This document shows positions 22,001 to 30,627 of a stretch of DNA of 64,000 bases, piece after piece. The position numbers and the translations under genes are program-made. The notes beneath the pieces were generated by a model. That model was not told where the DNA came from. It saw only the letters and a list, made by a program, of their open reading frames with translations, and did no database searches. This stretch comes from Actinomycetales bacterium (GTDB lineage Bacteria; Actinomycetota; Actinomycetes; S36-B12), in the NCBI GenBank assembly GCA_018970025.1, contig JAGWXF010000014.1, positions 1-64,000 of the forward strand, given 5' to 3'. Each line of letters opens with the position of its first letter. Position 1 is the stretch's first letter.

Positions 22001-23920
22001 GTGCCTTCCCCAGCCGCTGACCCGCTCGTCGGTCAGGTGATCGACGGCCGTTACCAGGTGCACTCGCGCCTGGCCAGGGGCGGCATGGCGACGGTCTACG
22101 AGGCGACCGACCTGCGCCTGGATCGCATCGTGGCCCTGAAGGTCATGCACCGGCACCTGGCCCAGGACCCGGAGTTCGTCTCCCGATTCCAGCGCGAGGC
22201 GCGAGCGGCCGCGCGACTGGCGCACCCCTGCGTCGTGGGCGTCTTCGACCAGGGGCAGTCCGGGGACCTGATCTACCTGGCCATGGAGTACGTGCCCGGC
22301 CGGACCCTCCGCGACATCCTGCACGAGTTCGGCCCCCTGGCACCCGAGCAGGCCCTCGTCATCCTGGAGCCGGTCCTGGAGGGGCTCGCGGCGGCGCATC
22401 AGGCCGGCTTCGTCCACCGCGACATCAAGCCGGAGAACGTCCTCATCTCGGACGACGGCCGGGTCAAGGTCGCCGACTTCGGCCTGGCACGGGCCCTGTC
22501 GACGACCAGGAGCAAGGCCACCCAGGGCATGATCATCGGGACGGTCGCCTACCTGTCGCCCGAGCAGGTGGAGCGCGGGGATGCCGATGGCCGCTCCGAT
22601 GTGTACGCCTCGGGCATCCTGCTGTTCGAGATGGTGACCGGCGACGTCCCGCACGGCGGGGACAGCGCGCTCGCGGTCGCCTACCAGCATGTGCATGCCG
22701 ACGTCCCGGCCCCCTCATCGGTACGCCGCGGCATCCCGGCCGAGGTCGACGCCCTCGTCGTGCGGGCCACCAGGCGCGATCCGGGCCTGCGCTACCGCAG
22801 TGCCCAGGAGTTCCTCGCTGACGTGCGCCGGGTACGCGGCGTGCTGCCTCCCCCGAGACCGCTCAGCGCGGCGTCCCAGGACCGTGACACCCTGGTCGTT
22901 GACCCGGCAACCGCGGCCCGGATGCAGGCAGCGGCCGAGCGCCGGCGACCGGCGAGCCAGCAGCGGCCAGGGTCCCAGCGCCCGAGCGAGGTGCCCTCGG
23001 CACAGCAGCCCCAGCAGCCGGCCCCGCGTCGACGGCGCCGGGGCGCCCTGGCATCCGTGATCGTGGCCCTGTGCGTCATCGCCGCCGGACTCGCCGGCTG
23101 GTATGTCGCCGCCGGATTCGGCCGAACGACCCCGACTCCGGACGTCATCGCGCGCACCCAGACGGAGGCCGAGCGCGTCCTGGCCAAGTCCGGGCTGACC
23201 CTGGAGGTACGCGAGGAGGCGTTCAGCGAGGACGTCCCAGCAGGGCGCATCATCAGCACCGATCCGGCGCCGGGAGACGGGGTCCGGGAGCGCGGCACCG
23301 TCGGCGTGACCCTGTCCCGCGGGCCTGAGCGCTATGCCGTCCCGGACGTGACCGGGATGAGCCCCGCCGACGCCGCAGCCGCGGTCACCGAGGCCAGGCT
23401 CGCGGTCGGCACGAGCATCCAGGTCTTCGACGACCAGATCCCGGCTGGTCAGGTGGTCGGGACGGAGCCGGAGATCGGCACCGAGGTCCGCCCTGGCTCC
23501 GATGTCGGCATCCTCATCTCCAAGGGGCCCAAGCCGGTGCGCGTGGCCAATGTCGAAGGCCGCAGGGCCAGTGCCGCCAAGCGGGCCCTCGCCGACGACG
23601 GACTGACGGTGTCCGTCACCGAGAAGTTCTCCGAGACCATCGCGGACGGGATCGTCATCGCGGTCAGGCCCTCCCCAGGCACGGTCGTGGACTCGGGGAC
23701 GCAGGTCGACCTCGTGGTCTCCAAGGGCCCGCCGCCGGTCACCGTGCCGAACCTGGTCGACATGACCAAGGCCGAGGCCGTCCGGCAGATCAAGCGGCTC
23801 GGACTCAAGCCCAAGGTGAGCAGCGGAGGCAGCACCGTCCTGGGCCGTGTCTACCGCCAGGATCCGGCCGCAGGGACCGAGATCCCCCGCGGCAGCACCG
23901 TGACGATCACCATCATCTGA
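22001..23920 (+). CDS. PASTA-domain Ser/Thr protein kinase (PknB-like, at the pknL position)
   Basis: A 639-residue receptor kinase. The kinase domain occupies about residues 12-275: glycine loop LARGGMATVYEA, catalytic loop HRDIKPENV, and ADFGLA. A Pro/Gln/Arg-rich linker leads to one membrane helix (about 350-370), then four extracellular PASTA repeats (about 375-639), each ending in a VxLxxSxGP-like turn. PASTA kinases sense muropeptides or lipid II and control division and wall growth. Genome position matches M. tuberculosis pknL, but the PASTA tail is PknB-like. The leaderless promoter fixes the GTG start. Confidence 0.9.
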   Translation: MPSPAADPLVGQVIDGRYQVHSRLARGGMATVYEATDLRLDRIVALKVMHRHLAQDPEFVSRFQREARAAARLAHPCVVGVFDQGQSGDLIYLAMEYVPGRTLRDILHEFGPLAPEQALVILEPVLEGLAAAHQAGFVHRDIKPENVLISDDGRVKVADFGLARALSTTRSKATQGMIIGTVAYLSPEQVERGDADGRSDVYASGILLFEMVTGDVPHGGDSALAVAYQHVHADVPAPSSVRRGIPAEVDALVVRATRRDPGLRYRSAQEFLADVRRVRGVLPPPRPLSAASQDRDTLVVDPATAARMQAAAERRRPASQQRPGSQRPSEVPSAQQPQQPAPRRRRRGALASVIVALCVIAAGLAGWYVAAGFGRTTPTPDVIARTQTEAERVLAKSGLTLEVREEAFSEDVPAGRIISTDPAPGDGVRERGTVGVTLSRGPERYAVPDVTGMSPADAAAAVTEARLAVGTSIQVFDDQIPAGQVVGTEPEIGTEVRPGSDVGILISKGPKPVRVANVEGRRASAAKRALADDGLTVSVTEKFSETIADGIVIAVRPSPGTVVDSGTQVDLVVSKGPPPVTVPNLVDMTKAEAVRQIKRLGLKPKVSSGGSTVLGRVYRQDPAAGTEIPRGSTVTITII

Positions 23921-23939
23921 CGGCCAGGCGCGAACACGG

Positions 23940-23945
23940 CAGACT
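23940..23945 (+). promoter_or_regulatory. Possible leaderless -10 (CAGACT) for the ALDH7 gene
   Basis: CAGACT then TCGGCC then ATG at 23952. The spacing is right, but the first base departs from TANNNT. Confidence 0.35.
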
Positions 23946-23951
23946 TCGGCC

Positions 23952-25454
23952 ATGCCACCTGATCTGCACGCACTCGCCCGATCATCACTCGGTGCCTGCG
24001 GGGTGAGCGTCCCCTCCGGCGGCGGGATCCTCGCCCGAAGCCCGATCACCGGCGAGCACCTCCTCGAGCTGCCCTGCGCTGGTCCCGACGAGGTGCGGGC
24101 AGCGATCGAGCGGGCTCAGGGGGCCTTCCTGGAACTGAGGATCATGCCGGCACCGGTGCGAGGTACGCTCATCAAGCGCTTCGGCCAGCTGCTGGAGCAG
24201 CGCAAGGCCGATATCGCGGACCTGATCATGGTCGAGGTCGGCAAGATCCGAGCCGAGGCCCTCGGTGAGGTGCAGGAGATGATCGACATCTGCGACTTCG
24301 CGGTCGGCCTGTCCCGTCAGCTCGACGGCCGAACGATGCCGTCCGAGCGCCCCGGGCATCGGCTGATGGAGACGTGGCATCCGCGCGGGATCGTCGCAGT
24401 CATCTCCGCGTTCAACTTCCCCGCTGCCGTATGGTCCTGGAACACCGCCATTGCCCTGGTATGCGGGGATCCGGTGATCTGGAAGCCCTCCGAGCTGACA
24501 CCGCTGACGTCACTTGCCTGCGCGGCAGTCCTCGATCAGGCCATCCGCGAGACGGGCGCCCCAGCCCATGCGCACCAGCTGCTGCTCACCGACCGCGAGT
24601 GCGCCGGCATCCTGCTCGACGATCCGCGGATCGCCCTGGTCAGCGCAACCGGATCGGAGCGGATGGGTGCCGTGATCGGGCCGCGCGTCGCAGCCCGATT
24701 CGGCGCCTGCCTGCTCGAGCTCGGGGGGAACAACGCCGCGATCGTGACCCCGTCCGCTGACCTCGACCTCGCCGTTCGCGGGATCGTGTTCGCCGCAGCC
24801 GGCACGGCCGGGCAGCGCTGCACCACCATGCGGCGGGTCATCGCCCATGCGGATATCGCCGACTCGCTCATCGACCGCCTCGGGCGGGCATTCGCGCAGT
24901 TGCGCGTGGGCGACCCCTTCGAGGAGCAGACCCTCGTGGGACCGCTCATCGACGAGGCCGCCTACGCCCGGATGCAGGAGGCCATCACCGAGGCCTGCGC
25001 CGATGGCGGCACGCTGATCGTGGGCGGTGACCGGCACGGGGCCGAGCTCGGCGGCTGGTACGCGCGGCCGGCCCTGATCCGGATGCCCGACCAGTCGCCG
25101 GTGGTGCGCCGGGAGACCTTCGCACCGGTGCTCTACGCGATGTCGTACCAGGACCTCGACCAGGCCATCGCCATGCACAACGACGTGCCGCAGGGCCTGT
25201 CGTCGAGCATCTTCACGCGAGACCAGCGCGAGGCCGAGCGCTTCATGTCAGCAGCCGGCTCGGACTGCGGCATCGTGAATGTCAATATCGGCACGTCCGG
25301 GGCCGAGATCGGCGGCGCCTTCGGCGGGGAGAAGTCCACCGGGGGCGGGCGGGAGTCAGGATCGGATGCGTGGCGCGCCTACATGCGGCGCGCGACCAAC
25401 ACCATCAACTACTCCGACGACCTGCCCCTGGCGCAGGGGGTCAGCTTCGGATGA
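23952..25454 (+). CDS. ALDH7-family (antiquitin-like) aldehyde dehydrogenase
   Basis: A 500-residue NAD(P)-dependent aldehyde dehydrogenase. It shows 'SAFNFPAAVWSWN' (about residues 153-165), 'LELGGNNAAIV' with the general-base Glu, the nucleophile in 'GTAGQRCTTMRR' (Cys about 291), and the ALDH7-specific ending 'GAFGGEKSTGGGRESGSDAW'. ALDH7 enzymes oxidise alpha-aminoadipic semialdehyde in lysine catabolism. The next gene, overlapping by ATGA, is a FAD amine oxidase, which supports a pipecolate/lysine route. The exact aldehyde is inferred. Confidence 0.85.
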   Translation: MPPDLHALARSSLGACGVSVPSGGGILARSPITGEHLLELPCAGPDEVRAAIERAQGAFLELRIMPAPVRGTLIKRFGQLLEQRKADIADLIMVEVGKIRAEALGEVQEMIDICDFAVGLSRQLDGRTMPSERPGHRLMETWHPRGIVAVISAFNFPAAVWSWNTAIALVCGDPVIWKPSELTPLTSLACAAVLDQAIRETGAPAHAHQLLLTDRECAGILLDDPRIALVSATGSERMGAVIGPRVAARFGACLLELGGNNAAIVTPSADLDLAVRGIVFAAAGTAGQRCTTMRRVIAHADIADSLIDRLGRAFAQLRVGDPFEEQTLVGPLIDEAAYARMQEAITEACADGGTLIVGGDRHGAELGGWYARPALIRMPDQSPVVRRETFAPVLYAMSYQDLDQAIAMHNDVPQGLSSSIFTRDQREAERFMSAAGSDCGIVNVNIGTSGAEIGGAFGGEKSTGGGRESGSDAWRAYMRRATNTINYSDDLPLAQGVSFG

Positions 25455-26635
25455 GCCGAGCCGGTTCATCCGGCCTGCCCGGCTCGGCGCGGGTCGTCGT
25501 CATCGGCGGCGGGGTCATCGGGACGAGCATCGCCTTCCACCTGGCCGAGGCGGGCGTCGACGGCGTACTGCTCCTCGAGCAGGGAAGCCTGGCCGGCGGC
25601 TCGACCTCGAAGGCCGCAGGCGGAGTCCGCGCCCAGTTCTCCGATCCGGTCAACATCGCCCTGGGCCTGCGCAGCCTGCGGGCCTTCGAGGACTTCGATC
25701 GCCGGCCCGGTCAGCAGATCGACCTGCACCAGCCCGGGTATCTGTTCCTGCTGCGCACCGAGGACGAGGTCGAGGCGTACCAGGCCTCGATCCGGCTCCA
25801 GAACTCGATGGGAGTGGCGAGCCGGATGCTGTCGGCGAAGCAGGCAGCTGGGCTGACGCCGGCCATCGACCCGGGATCGATCCTCGCGGCAGCCTTCCAC
25901 GCACGCGACGGCTACTGCTCGCCGGAGTCGGTGACCCAGGGCTATGCCAGCGGTGCCCGCCGGCATGGGGCGACCATCCGCACCGGGGTGACCGTGACGG
26001 GCATCGACACCCGGGGCGGGGAGGTAACCGGCGTCCGCACTGATGACGGGCTGGTACGCACTGGCACGGTGATCTGCGCCGCTGGGGCGTGGTCCATGCA
26101 GGTCGCCCAGTGGGCCGGCGTCACCCTGCCGGTGGTGCCCCTGCGCCGGCAGATCCTCATCAGCGAGCCCCTTCCGGCAGCACTGGAGAAGGAGTTCCCT
26201 GCCCGCATGCCGATGACGATCGATGCCGGCACGACGCTGTACGCCCATCGGGAAGGCCCGGGCCTGCTCATGGGGATGTCCTACGCAGGCGAGGAGCCGG
26301 GCTTCCGCTGGGACTACAGCGATGCCTGGACGGACGACCTCACCGATGCCATGCAGCGCTGCCTGCCGGCACTGCTGGACGTCGGCATCGCCCACCGCTG
26401 GGTCGGGATGTACGAGGTGACGCCCGATCACAATGCACTCATCGGCGAGTCGTCGACCACCAGCAGGTTCCTGTATGCCTGCGGATTCTCGGGCCACGGA
26501 TTCCTCCAAGGGCCAGCCATCGGCGAGGTGATCCGCGACCTGTTCATGCATCGCACGCCCGACGTGGACGTGTCGGCGTTCACCGGTGATCGGTTCGCCG
26601 CGGGCAACCGGCTGATGGAGCGCAACATCGTCTAG
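25451..26635 (+). CDS. DAO-family FAD oxidoreductase (sarcosine/pipecolate-oxidase-like)
   Basis: A 394-residue glycine/D-amino-acid-oxidase family protein. The FAD motif is VVVIGGGVIGTSIAFHLAEAG (segment near residues 14-34), then 'GSTSKAAGGVRAQFSDP', and a C-terminal 'TPDHNALIGE...YACGFSGHGFLQGPAIGE' block typical of sarcosine-oxidase beta-like enzymes. It oxidises a secondary amine or amino acid. Coupling to an ALDH7 gene suggests L-pipecolate to piperideine-6-carboxylate, as in AmaA/AmaB. The ATGA overlap sets the start at 25451. Confidence 0.75.
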   Translation: MSRAGSSGLPGSARVVVIGGGVIGTSIAFHLAEAGVDGVLLLEQGSLAGGSTSKAAGGVRAQFSDPVNIALGLRSLRAFEDFDRRPGQQIDLHQPGYLFLLRTEDEVEAYQASIRLQNSMGVASRMLSAKQAAGLTPAIDPGSILAAAFHARDGYCSPESVTQGYASGARRHGATIRTGVTVTGIDTRGGEVTGVRTDDGLVRTGTVICAAGAWSMQVAQWAGVTLPVVPLRRQILISEPLPAALEKEFPARMPMTIDAGTTLYAHREGPGLLMGMSYAGEEPGFRWDYSDAWTDDLTDAMQRCLPALLDVGIAHRWVGMYEVTPDHNALIGESSTTSRFLYACGFSGHGFLQGPAIGEVIRDLFMHRTPDVDVSAFTGDRFAAGNRLMERNIV

Positions 26636-26678
26636 GGATCTCAGGGCACGCCCTCACGGGGACGAGCCAGCCGCTTGC

Positions 26679-26940
26679 CTACCCGTCGCCGCCGGCATCT
26701 GAGCCGCCCGAGTCAGATCCCCCACCGTCAGATCCACCGGCATCCGAGCCACCCGAGTCAGACCCCCCACCGTCAGATCCACCAGCATCCGAGCCACCCG
26801 AGTCAGATCCACCACCGGCATCCGACCCGCTGGAGTCAGATCCACCACCGGCATCCGACCCGCTGGAGTCAGATCCACCACCGGCATCCGACCCGCTGGA
26901 GTCAGACCCGCCACCGGCATCCGAGCCGCCCGAGTCCGCC
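26679..26940 (-). repeat. Coding tandem repeats of the Ser/Asp/Gly tail
   Basis: The DNA repeats imperfectly throughout. Three near-identical 33-base units stand at 26821-26853, 26854-26886 and 26887-26919, and 45-base units with GGSDAGGSDG-type codons lie downstream. The repeats keep the frame (multiples of three). Confidence 0.9.
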
Positions 26941-28610
26941 TCGTCAACCGAGTCAGCCGCATCGCCACCCGATGACTGATCGTCGGTTGCCGCAGCCTCA
27001 AGGTCGCGGACGAACGCCTCGTCCACGGCCTCCGGCTCAACGACCTCCTCATCGACCACCAATTCGCCATCGGTGATGTCGGCGAACACCTCGATGACCT
27101 CGCCATCCTCGCTATCGGCCTCGAGGACGTATTCGTACTCCTCGCCATCCTCGTCGGTGATGGTGACATTGGCGTTGCCAGCGTCATCGACCGAGACGTC
27201 GACCTGGCCGCCATCGGGCACCGGGATGCTGACACTGCGCCGGCCATTCGACACCTCGACGGTCACCTTGCCGGTGCCAACGGATGCAACGGACACGTTG
27301 CCCTTCGCATCCGACCTCAGGCTGAAGGCTCCGCCACCCTGCGACACTGCGCCTCGAATGGTGACCCGGGGTTGCCCCGGCCCGTCGACGGACACGCGAG
27401 CAACGACCGTGCGGCCGCCAGCCGCCGACGGGCTCCGCTGGATCACCGGCTCCACCGACACCGCACCCGCCCCGGCCGGGACCAGCACCTGAACACCGAC
27501 CACCGTGCCAGCAGCCTTGACGAGCGTGACGACGGCACCCGCAGGCAGAGCCGCCGCCGCACCCGACAGGTCCGCGGTCGTGTCGACCGTCGAGCCGCCG
27601 ATCGTGATGCGGGCTCCGACGGTGCCCGCACCCGGCGGCATGGCCGCGGTGACCAGGAAGGTCCGCGGACCCTGGCCCTTGCTCGTCGCTGCGTCATCGA
27701 CAAAGGGAGCAACGAAGGGCCCGGCCCGCCAGTCCATGGCCGTGAGGTCCAGGGTCCCGGGGCCGGTGCCCGTCCAGGCGGCGGCCTGCGCATCGGGGTT
27801 GACTGCCGCCTCGTCGTAGGTCCACGTCTGGGCGACCGGATCGACCATCAGGTGCGAGACGGAGTTGGGATAGTTGTTGTCGTAGATGGCGATGTCGTAT
27901 ACGCCGTTCGCCAGGCTCACCGCGAATGGCGTGACCGCATGGCCAGCCCCTTGCGCATACATGCCCAGGGTGTAGCCCTTGCCATCCGCGAGTCCCTGCA
28001 CGAGCGTTGCGACGACCTCGCTGGGCTGCAGTGCCCTGATCTGCGAGGTGGGGCCGGCGACCTCGCTGACCATCTGGGTCGCCCACCAGTACTCGATCTG
28101 GTGCACCACCGATTCGGTCTGCTGAGCGAGTTCGACAGTGGCGACCGCACCGGCCTGCAGCTGCTCCACCGGCGCTCCGCCGTCCTCCAGCTTCGCTGAG
28201 AGCACCGCCATGCCCTCGCAGCGTCCGCCGGCCATGGCCTCGTTCACCTGGTCGAGCCAGTCCTGCGCCGCCGGGAACAACGTGCAGGTGCCCTCACCTC
28301 GCTGGGCGCATACCGCATCCGGGCCGAACATCGCGATCATCCCGCTGGCGCTCAGCGATCCCTTGCCGCCCCAGTTCGGGAAGTTGAACTCATCGGCTGC
28401 CGGCTCGAAGCCGTTGTCGGCGCAGGCCTTCGCAGCCGGGTCCAGGGCAACACCTGCACGGGGTACTCCCTCGCAGACGATGGCCTCGGCTGCCGCCGGG
28501 CCAGCGCTCACGGCGGCCGATGAACCTTCGGCTCCGTTGCCGCCCCCGCACCCACTGGCCCAGGCCACTACCACGGCGGCGCAGACGACCAAGCCGACGG
28601 CCTTGCGCAT
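26679..28610 (-). CDS. Large lipoprotein with papain-like triad and Ser/Asp/Gly repeat tail
   Basis: A 643-residue exported lipoprotein. The lipobox WASGC places the lipidated Cys at residue 21. Residues 70-270 carry GGRCEGM (C131), GAGHAVTPFAV (H224) and IYDNNYP (244-249), in the order expected of a papain-fold catalytic triad. A beta-rich region (about 290-520) with Ig-like repeats follows, then an acidic stretch, then about 85 residues of Ser-Asp-Gly-Gly repeats to the C-terminus. I do not recognise the family. GGAGG upstream of the ATG is a ribosome binding site. It converges on the FAD oxidase gene. Confidence 0.75.
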   Translation of the reverse strand: MRKAVGLVVCAAVVVAWASGCGGGNGAEGSSAAVSAGPAAAEAIVCEGVPRAGVALDPAAKACADNGFEPAADEFNFPNWGGKGSLSASGMIAMFGPDAVCAQRGEGTCTLFPAAQDWLDQVNEAMAGGRCEGMAVLSAKLEDGGAPVEQLQAGAVATVELAQQTESVVHQIEYWWATQMVSEVAGPTSQIRALQPSEVVATLVQGLADGKGYTLGMYAQGAGHAVTPFAVSLANGVYDIAIYDNNYPNSVSHLMVDPVAQTWTYDEAAVNPDAQAAAWTGTGPGTLDLTAMDWRAGPFVAPFVDDAATSKGQGPRTFLVTAAMPPGAGTVGARITIGGSTVDTTADLSGAAAALPAGAVVTLVKAAGTVVGVQVLVPAGAGAVSVEPVIQRSPSAAGGRTVVARVSVDGPGQPRVTIRGAVSQGGGAFSLRSDAKGNVSVASVGTGKVTVEVSNGRRSVSIPVPDGGQVDVSVDDAGNANVTITDEDGEEYEYVLEADSEDGEVIEVFADITDGELVVDEEVVEPEAVDEAFVRDLEAAATDDQSSGGDAADSVDEADSGGSDAGGGSDSSGSDAGGGSDSSGSDAGGGSDSSGSDAGGGSDSGGSDAGGSDGGGSDSGGSDAGGSDGGGSDSGGSDAGGDG

Positions 28611-28699
28611 GAGCCCCTCCGATCCCGTCTGCGAATCAGCAGCGCAAGGCTAGCCCGCAGGCGCGGCCAGCAGGCACGGATCCGCGCCTGGACCCCGTG

Positions 28700-29257
28700 T
28701 CAGACGCTCCCGGGCGTCCGAGAGTTCCGTGCATCGACATGGCTGCGGATCGGCATCGAGATGCCCTCATGAGCCAGGAGAGCGGCCTTGACGTGGACGC
28801 CGTACCCATACGCCCCGATCCCGTCCGATGCCACGATCCGGTGACAGGGCACGAATGGCGCGACCAGGTTCATGGCGCACGCGGTCCCCGCGGCGCGGCA
28901 GGCTCGCGGGCTGCCGGCCCGAGCAGCCAGGCCAGCGTAGGTATCGACGGATCCGGCCCGGATCTGCCGCATCCGCGCCCAGGCCTGCTGTCGGAACGGC
29001 CCGCCTGGCTGGCGGACGGCGACCTCCTCCAGGGCATGCAGATCCCCATGCGCGTAGCGCTCCAGGACCGCGGCGATCGGATTCAAGGACCCTGGCTCGG
29101 CGCGCACATCGCCCGTGATCCGCTCCAGGGCATCGGCCACCCCGCGAAAGGAGGTCGACACCACGACGCCATCGTCGGCGATCACGGCGAGGTCACCGCC
29201 AGGGATGCCGAATACCCCGAAGGAAAGGCATCCAGGCGTGGACGCCCGGGCTGCCAT
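28700..29257 (-). CDS. ogt: Methylated-DNA--[protein]-cysteine S-methyltransferase
   Basis: A 185-residue DNA repair protein with the acceptor-cysteine motif VPCHRIVASDG (C138) and the preceding helix-turn-helix 'FRQQAWARMRQIRAGSVDTY'. It removes O6-alkylguanine lesions by suicidal transfer to Cys138. An Ada-like N-terminal domain is missing; only a short beta-rich N-domain is present. The ATG overlaps the aroG stop by one base (TGATG), so expression is coupled to aroG. Longer in-frame starts exist but lie inside aroG. Confidence 0.88.
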   Translation of the reverse strand: MAARASTPGCLSFGVFGIPGGDLAVIADDGVVVSTSFRGVADALERITGDVRAEPGSLNPIAAVLERYAHGDLHALEEVAVRQPGGPFRQQAWARMRQIRAGSVDTYAGLAARAGSPRACRAAGTACAMNLVAPFVPCHRIVASDGIGAYGYGVHVKAALLAHEGISMPIRSHVDARNSRTPGSV

Positions 29258-30606
29258 CAGCGCCTGAGCAGCATGTCGGCCACGAGGAAGGCCAACTCCA
29301 GGCTCTGCTCGCGGTTCAGCCTGGGATCGCACGCTGTCTCGTACCGCTGGCCGAGATTGCCCTCCAGGACCCCGCCCGTGCCGCCGACGCACTCGGTGAC
29401 GTCGTCGCCGGTGAGCTCGACGTGGATGCCGCCCGGGAAGGTGCCCAGGTTGCGATGCACCTCGAAGAAGCCGAGGACCTCATCCAGCACGTCGTCGAAC
29501 CGCCTGGTCTTGTGACCGGTGGTGGCCTCCCTGGTGTTACCGTGCATCGGGTCGCATACCCACACCACCGGGATCCCGCTCGCATCGACCTTCTGGACGA
29601 TCCCGGGCAGCACGTCCCTGACCTGGGGCGCGCCCATCCGCGTGATGAGCGTCAGGCGGCCCGGAATCCGATCCGGGTTGAGTCGCTCGGCCATCTCGAC
29701 GACCTCGTCAGGCGCGGCGGTCGGGCCGACCTTGACCCCGACCGGGTTGCGGATGACCGAGGCGAAGTGCAGGTGCGCGGCCTCGAGCTGGCGGGTGCGC
29801 TCCCCGATCCACAGGAAGTGGCCGGACACGTCGTACGGCAGCCCGGTCCGCGAGTCGATCCGGGTCAGAGCCCGCTCGTAGTCGATCGACAGGGCCTCGT
29901 GGGCGGCGTAGAACTCCACCCGCTGGAACTCCTCCGGGTCGGCACGGCAGGCCTTCATGAAGGCCAGCGCCCGATCGATCTCGGCTGCCATCGCCTCGTA
30001 GCGCTGCCCGGCAATGGAGTCGCGGACGAAGTCCTGATTCCAGGCGTGCACCTGGCGCAGGTCGGCGTAGCCGCCCTGGGTGAAGGCCCGGACGAGGTTC
30101 AGTGCCGCGCTGGACGCATGGTAGGCGCGCACCAGCCGCTGCGGATCAGGTCGACGCAGCGCGGCGTCGAACTCGATGGAGTTCACGGCATCGCCGAGAT
30201 AGGAGGTCATCTCGATGCCGTCGCGCACCTCGACCGGCTTGCTGCGCGGCTTGAAGTACTGACCCGCCAGCCGGCCGACCTTGATGACGGGAACGGATGC
30301 CGCGTAGGTGAGCACGACGGACATCTGCAGAACCGTCTTCAGCCGGGCCCGGATGGAGTCAGCCGTGTTCGCCTCGAAGGTCTCCGCGCAGTCGCCACCC
30401 ATGAGCACGAAGGCCTGCCCGGCCGCCGCATCGGCCAGCCGCTGCATGAGCACGTCGCACTCCCCCGCGAACACCAGCGGCGGGAGCTTGCGCAGCTCCG
30501 CCGTGGCGCGATCGAGTTCGGCCTGATCCGGCCATGGGGGCTGCTGGTACGCCGGCAGGTCGGGCCAGTGGAGTGCCGTCGACGACTGCAGGTCTGGCGC
30601 GCGCAT
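29257..30606 (-). CDS. aroG: Class II 3-deoxy-D-arabino-heptulosonate 7-phosphate synthase
   Basis: A 449-residue plant/actinobacterial-type DAHP synthase, the first shikimate-pathway enzyme. Recognised blocks are 'LVFAGECDVLMQRLADA', 'FVLMGGDCAETF' (metal-binding Cys), 'KVGRLAGQYFKPRSKPVE', 'VWVCDPMHGNT' (metal-binding Asp and His) and 'HVELTGDDVTECVGG'. Position and strand match Rv2178c. TACCCT seven bases before the ATG suggests a near-leaderless promoter in the 21-base gap after the PFK gene. MGMT follows in the same transcript. Confidence 0.93.
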   Translation of the reverse strand: MRAPDLQSSTALHWPDLPAYQQPPWPDQAELDRATAELRKLPPLVFAGECDVLMQRLADAAAGQAFVLMGGDCAETFEANTADSIRARLKTVLQMSVVLTYAASVPVIKVGRLAGQYFKPRSKPVEVRDGIEMTSYLGDAVNSIEFDAALRRPDPQRLVRAYHASSAALNLVRAFTQGGYADLRQVHAWNQDFVRDSIAGQRYEAMAAEIDRALAFMKACRADPEEFQRVEFYAAHEALSIDYERALTRIDSRTGLPYDVSGHFLWIGERTRQLEAAHLHFASVIRNPVGVKVGPTAAPDEVVEMAERLNPDRIPGRLTLITRMGAPQVRDVLPGIVQKVDASGIPVVWVCDPMHGNTREATTGHKTRRFDDVLDEVLGFFEVHRNLGTFPGGIHVELTGDDVTECVGGTGGVLEGNLGQRYETACDPRLNREQSLELAFLVADMLLRR

Positions 30607-30613
30607 GCCGGTA

Positions 30614-30619
30614 AGGGTA
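30614..30619 (-). promoter_or_regulatory. -10 (TACCCT) for aroG
   Basis: TACCCT on the minus strand is seven bases before the ATG at 30606, within the short gap after the upstream gene. Confidence 0.45.
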
Positions 30620-30627
30620 GGGCAGCC

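Noticed and set aside
26679-26940. Possible CRISPR array
   Set aside because: Repeats are contiguous without unique spacers, keep the reading frame and encode a protein tail. No cas genes nearby.
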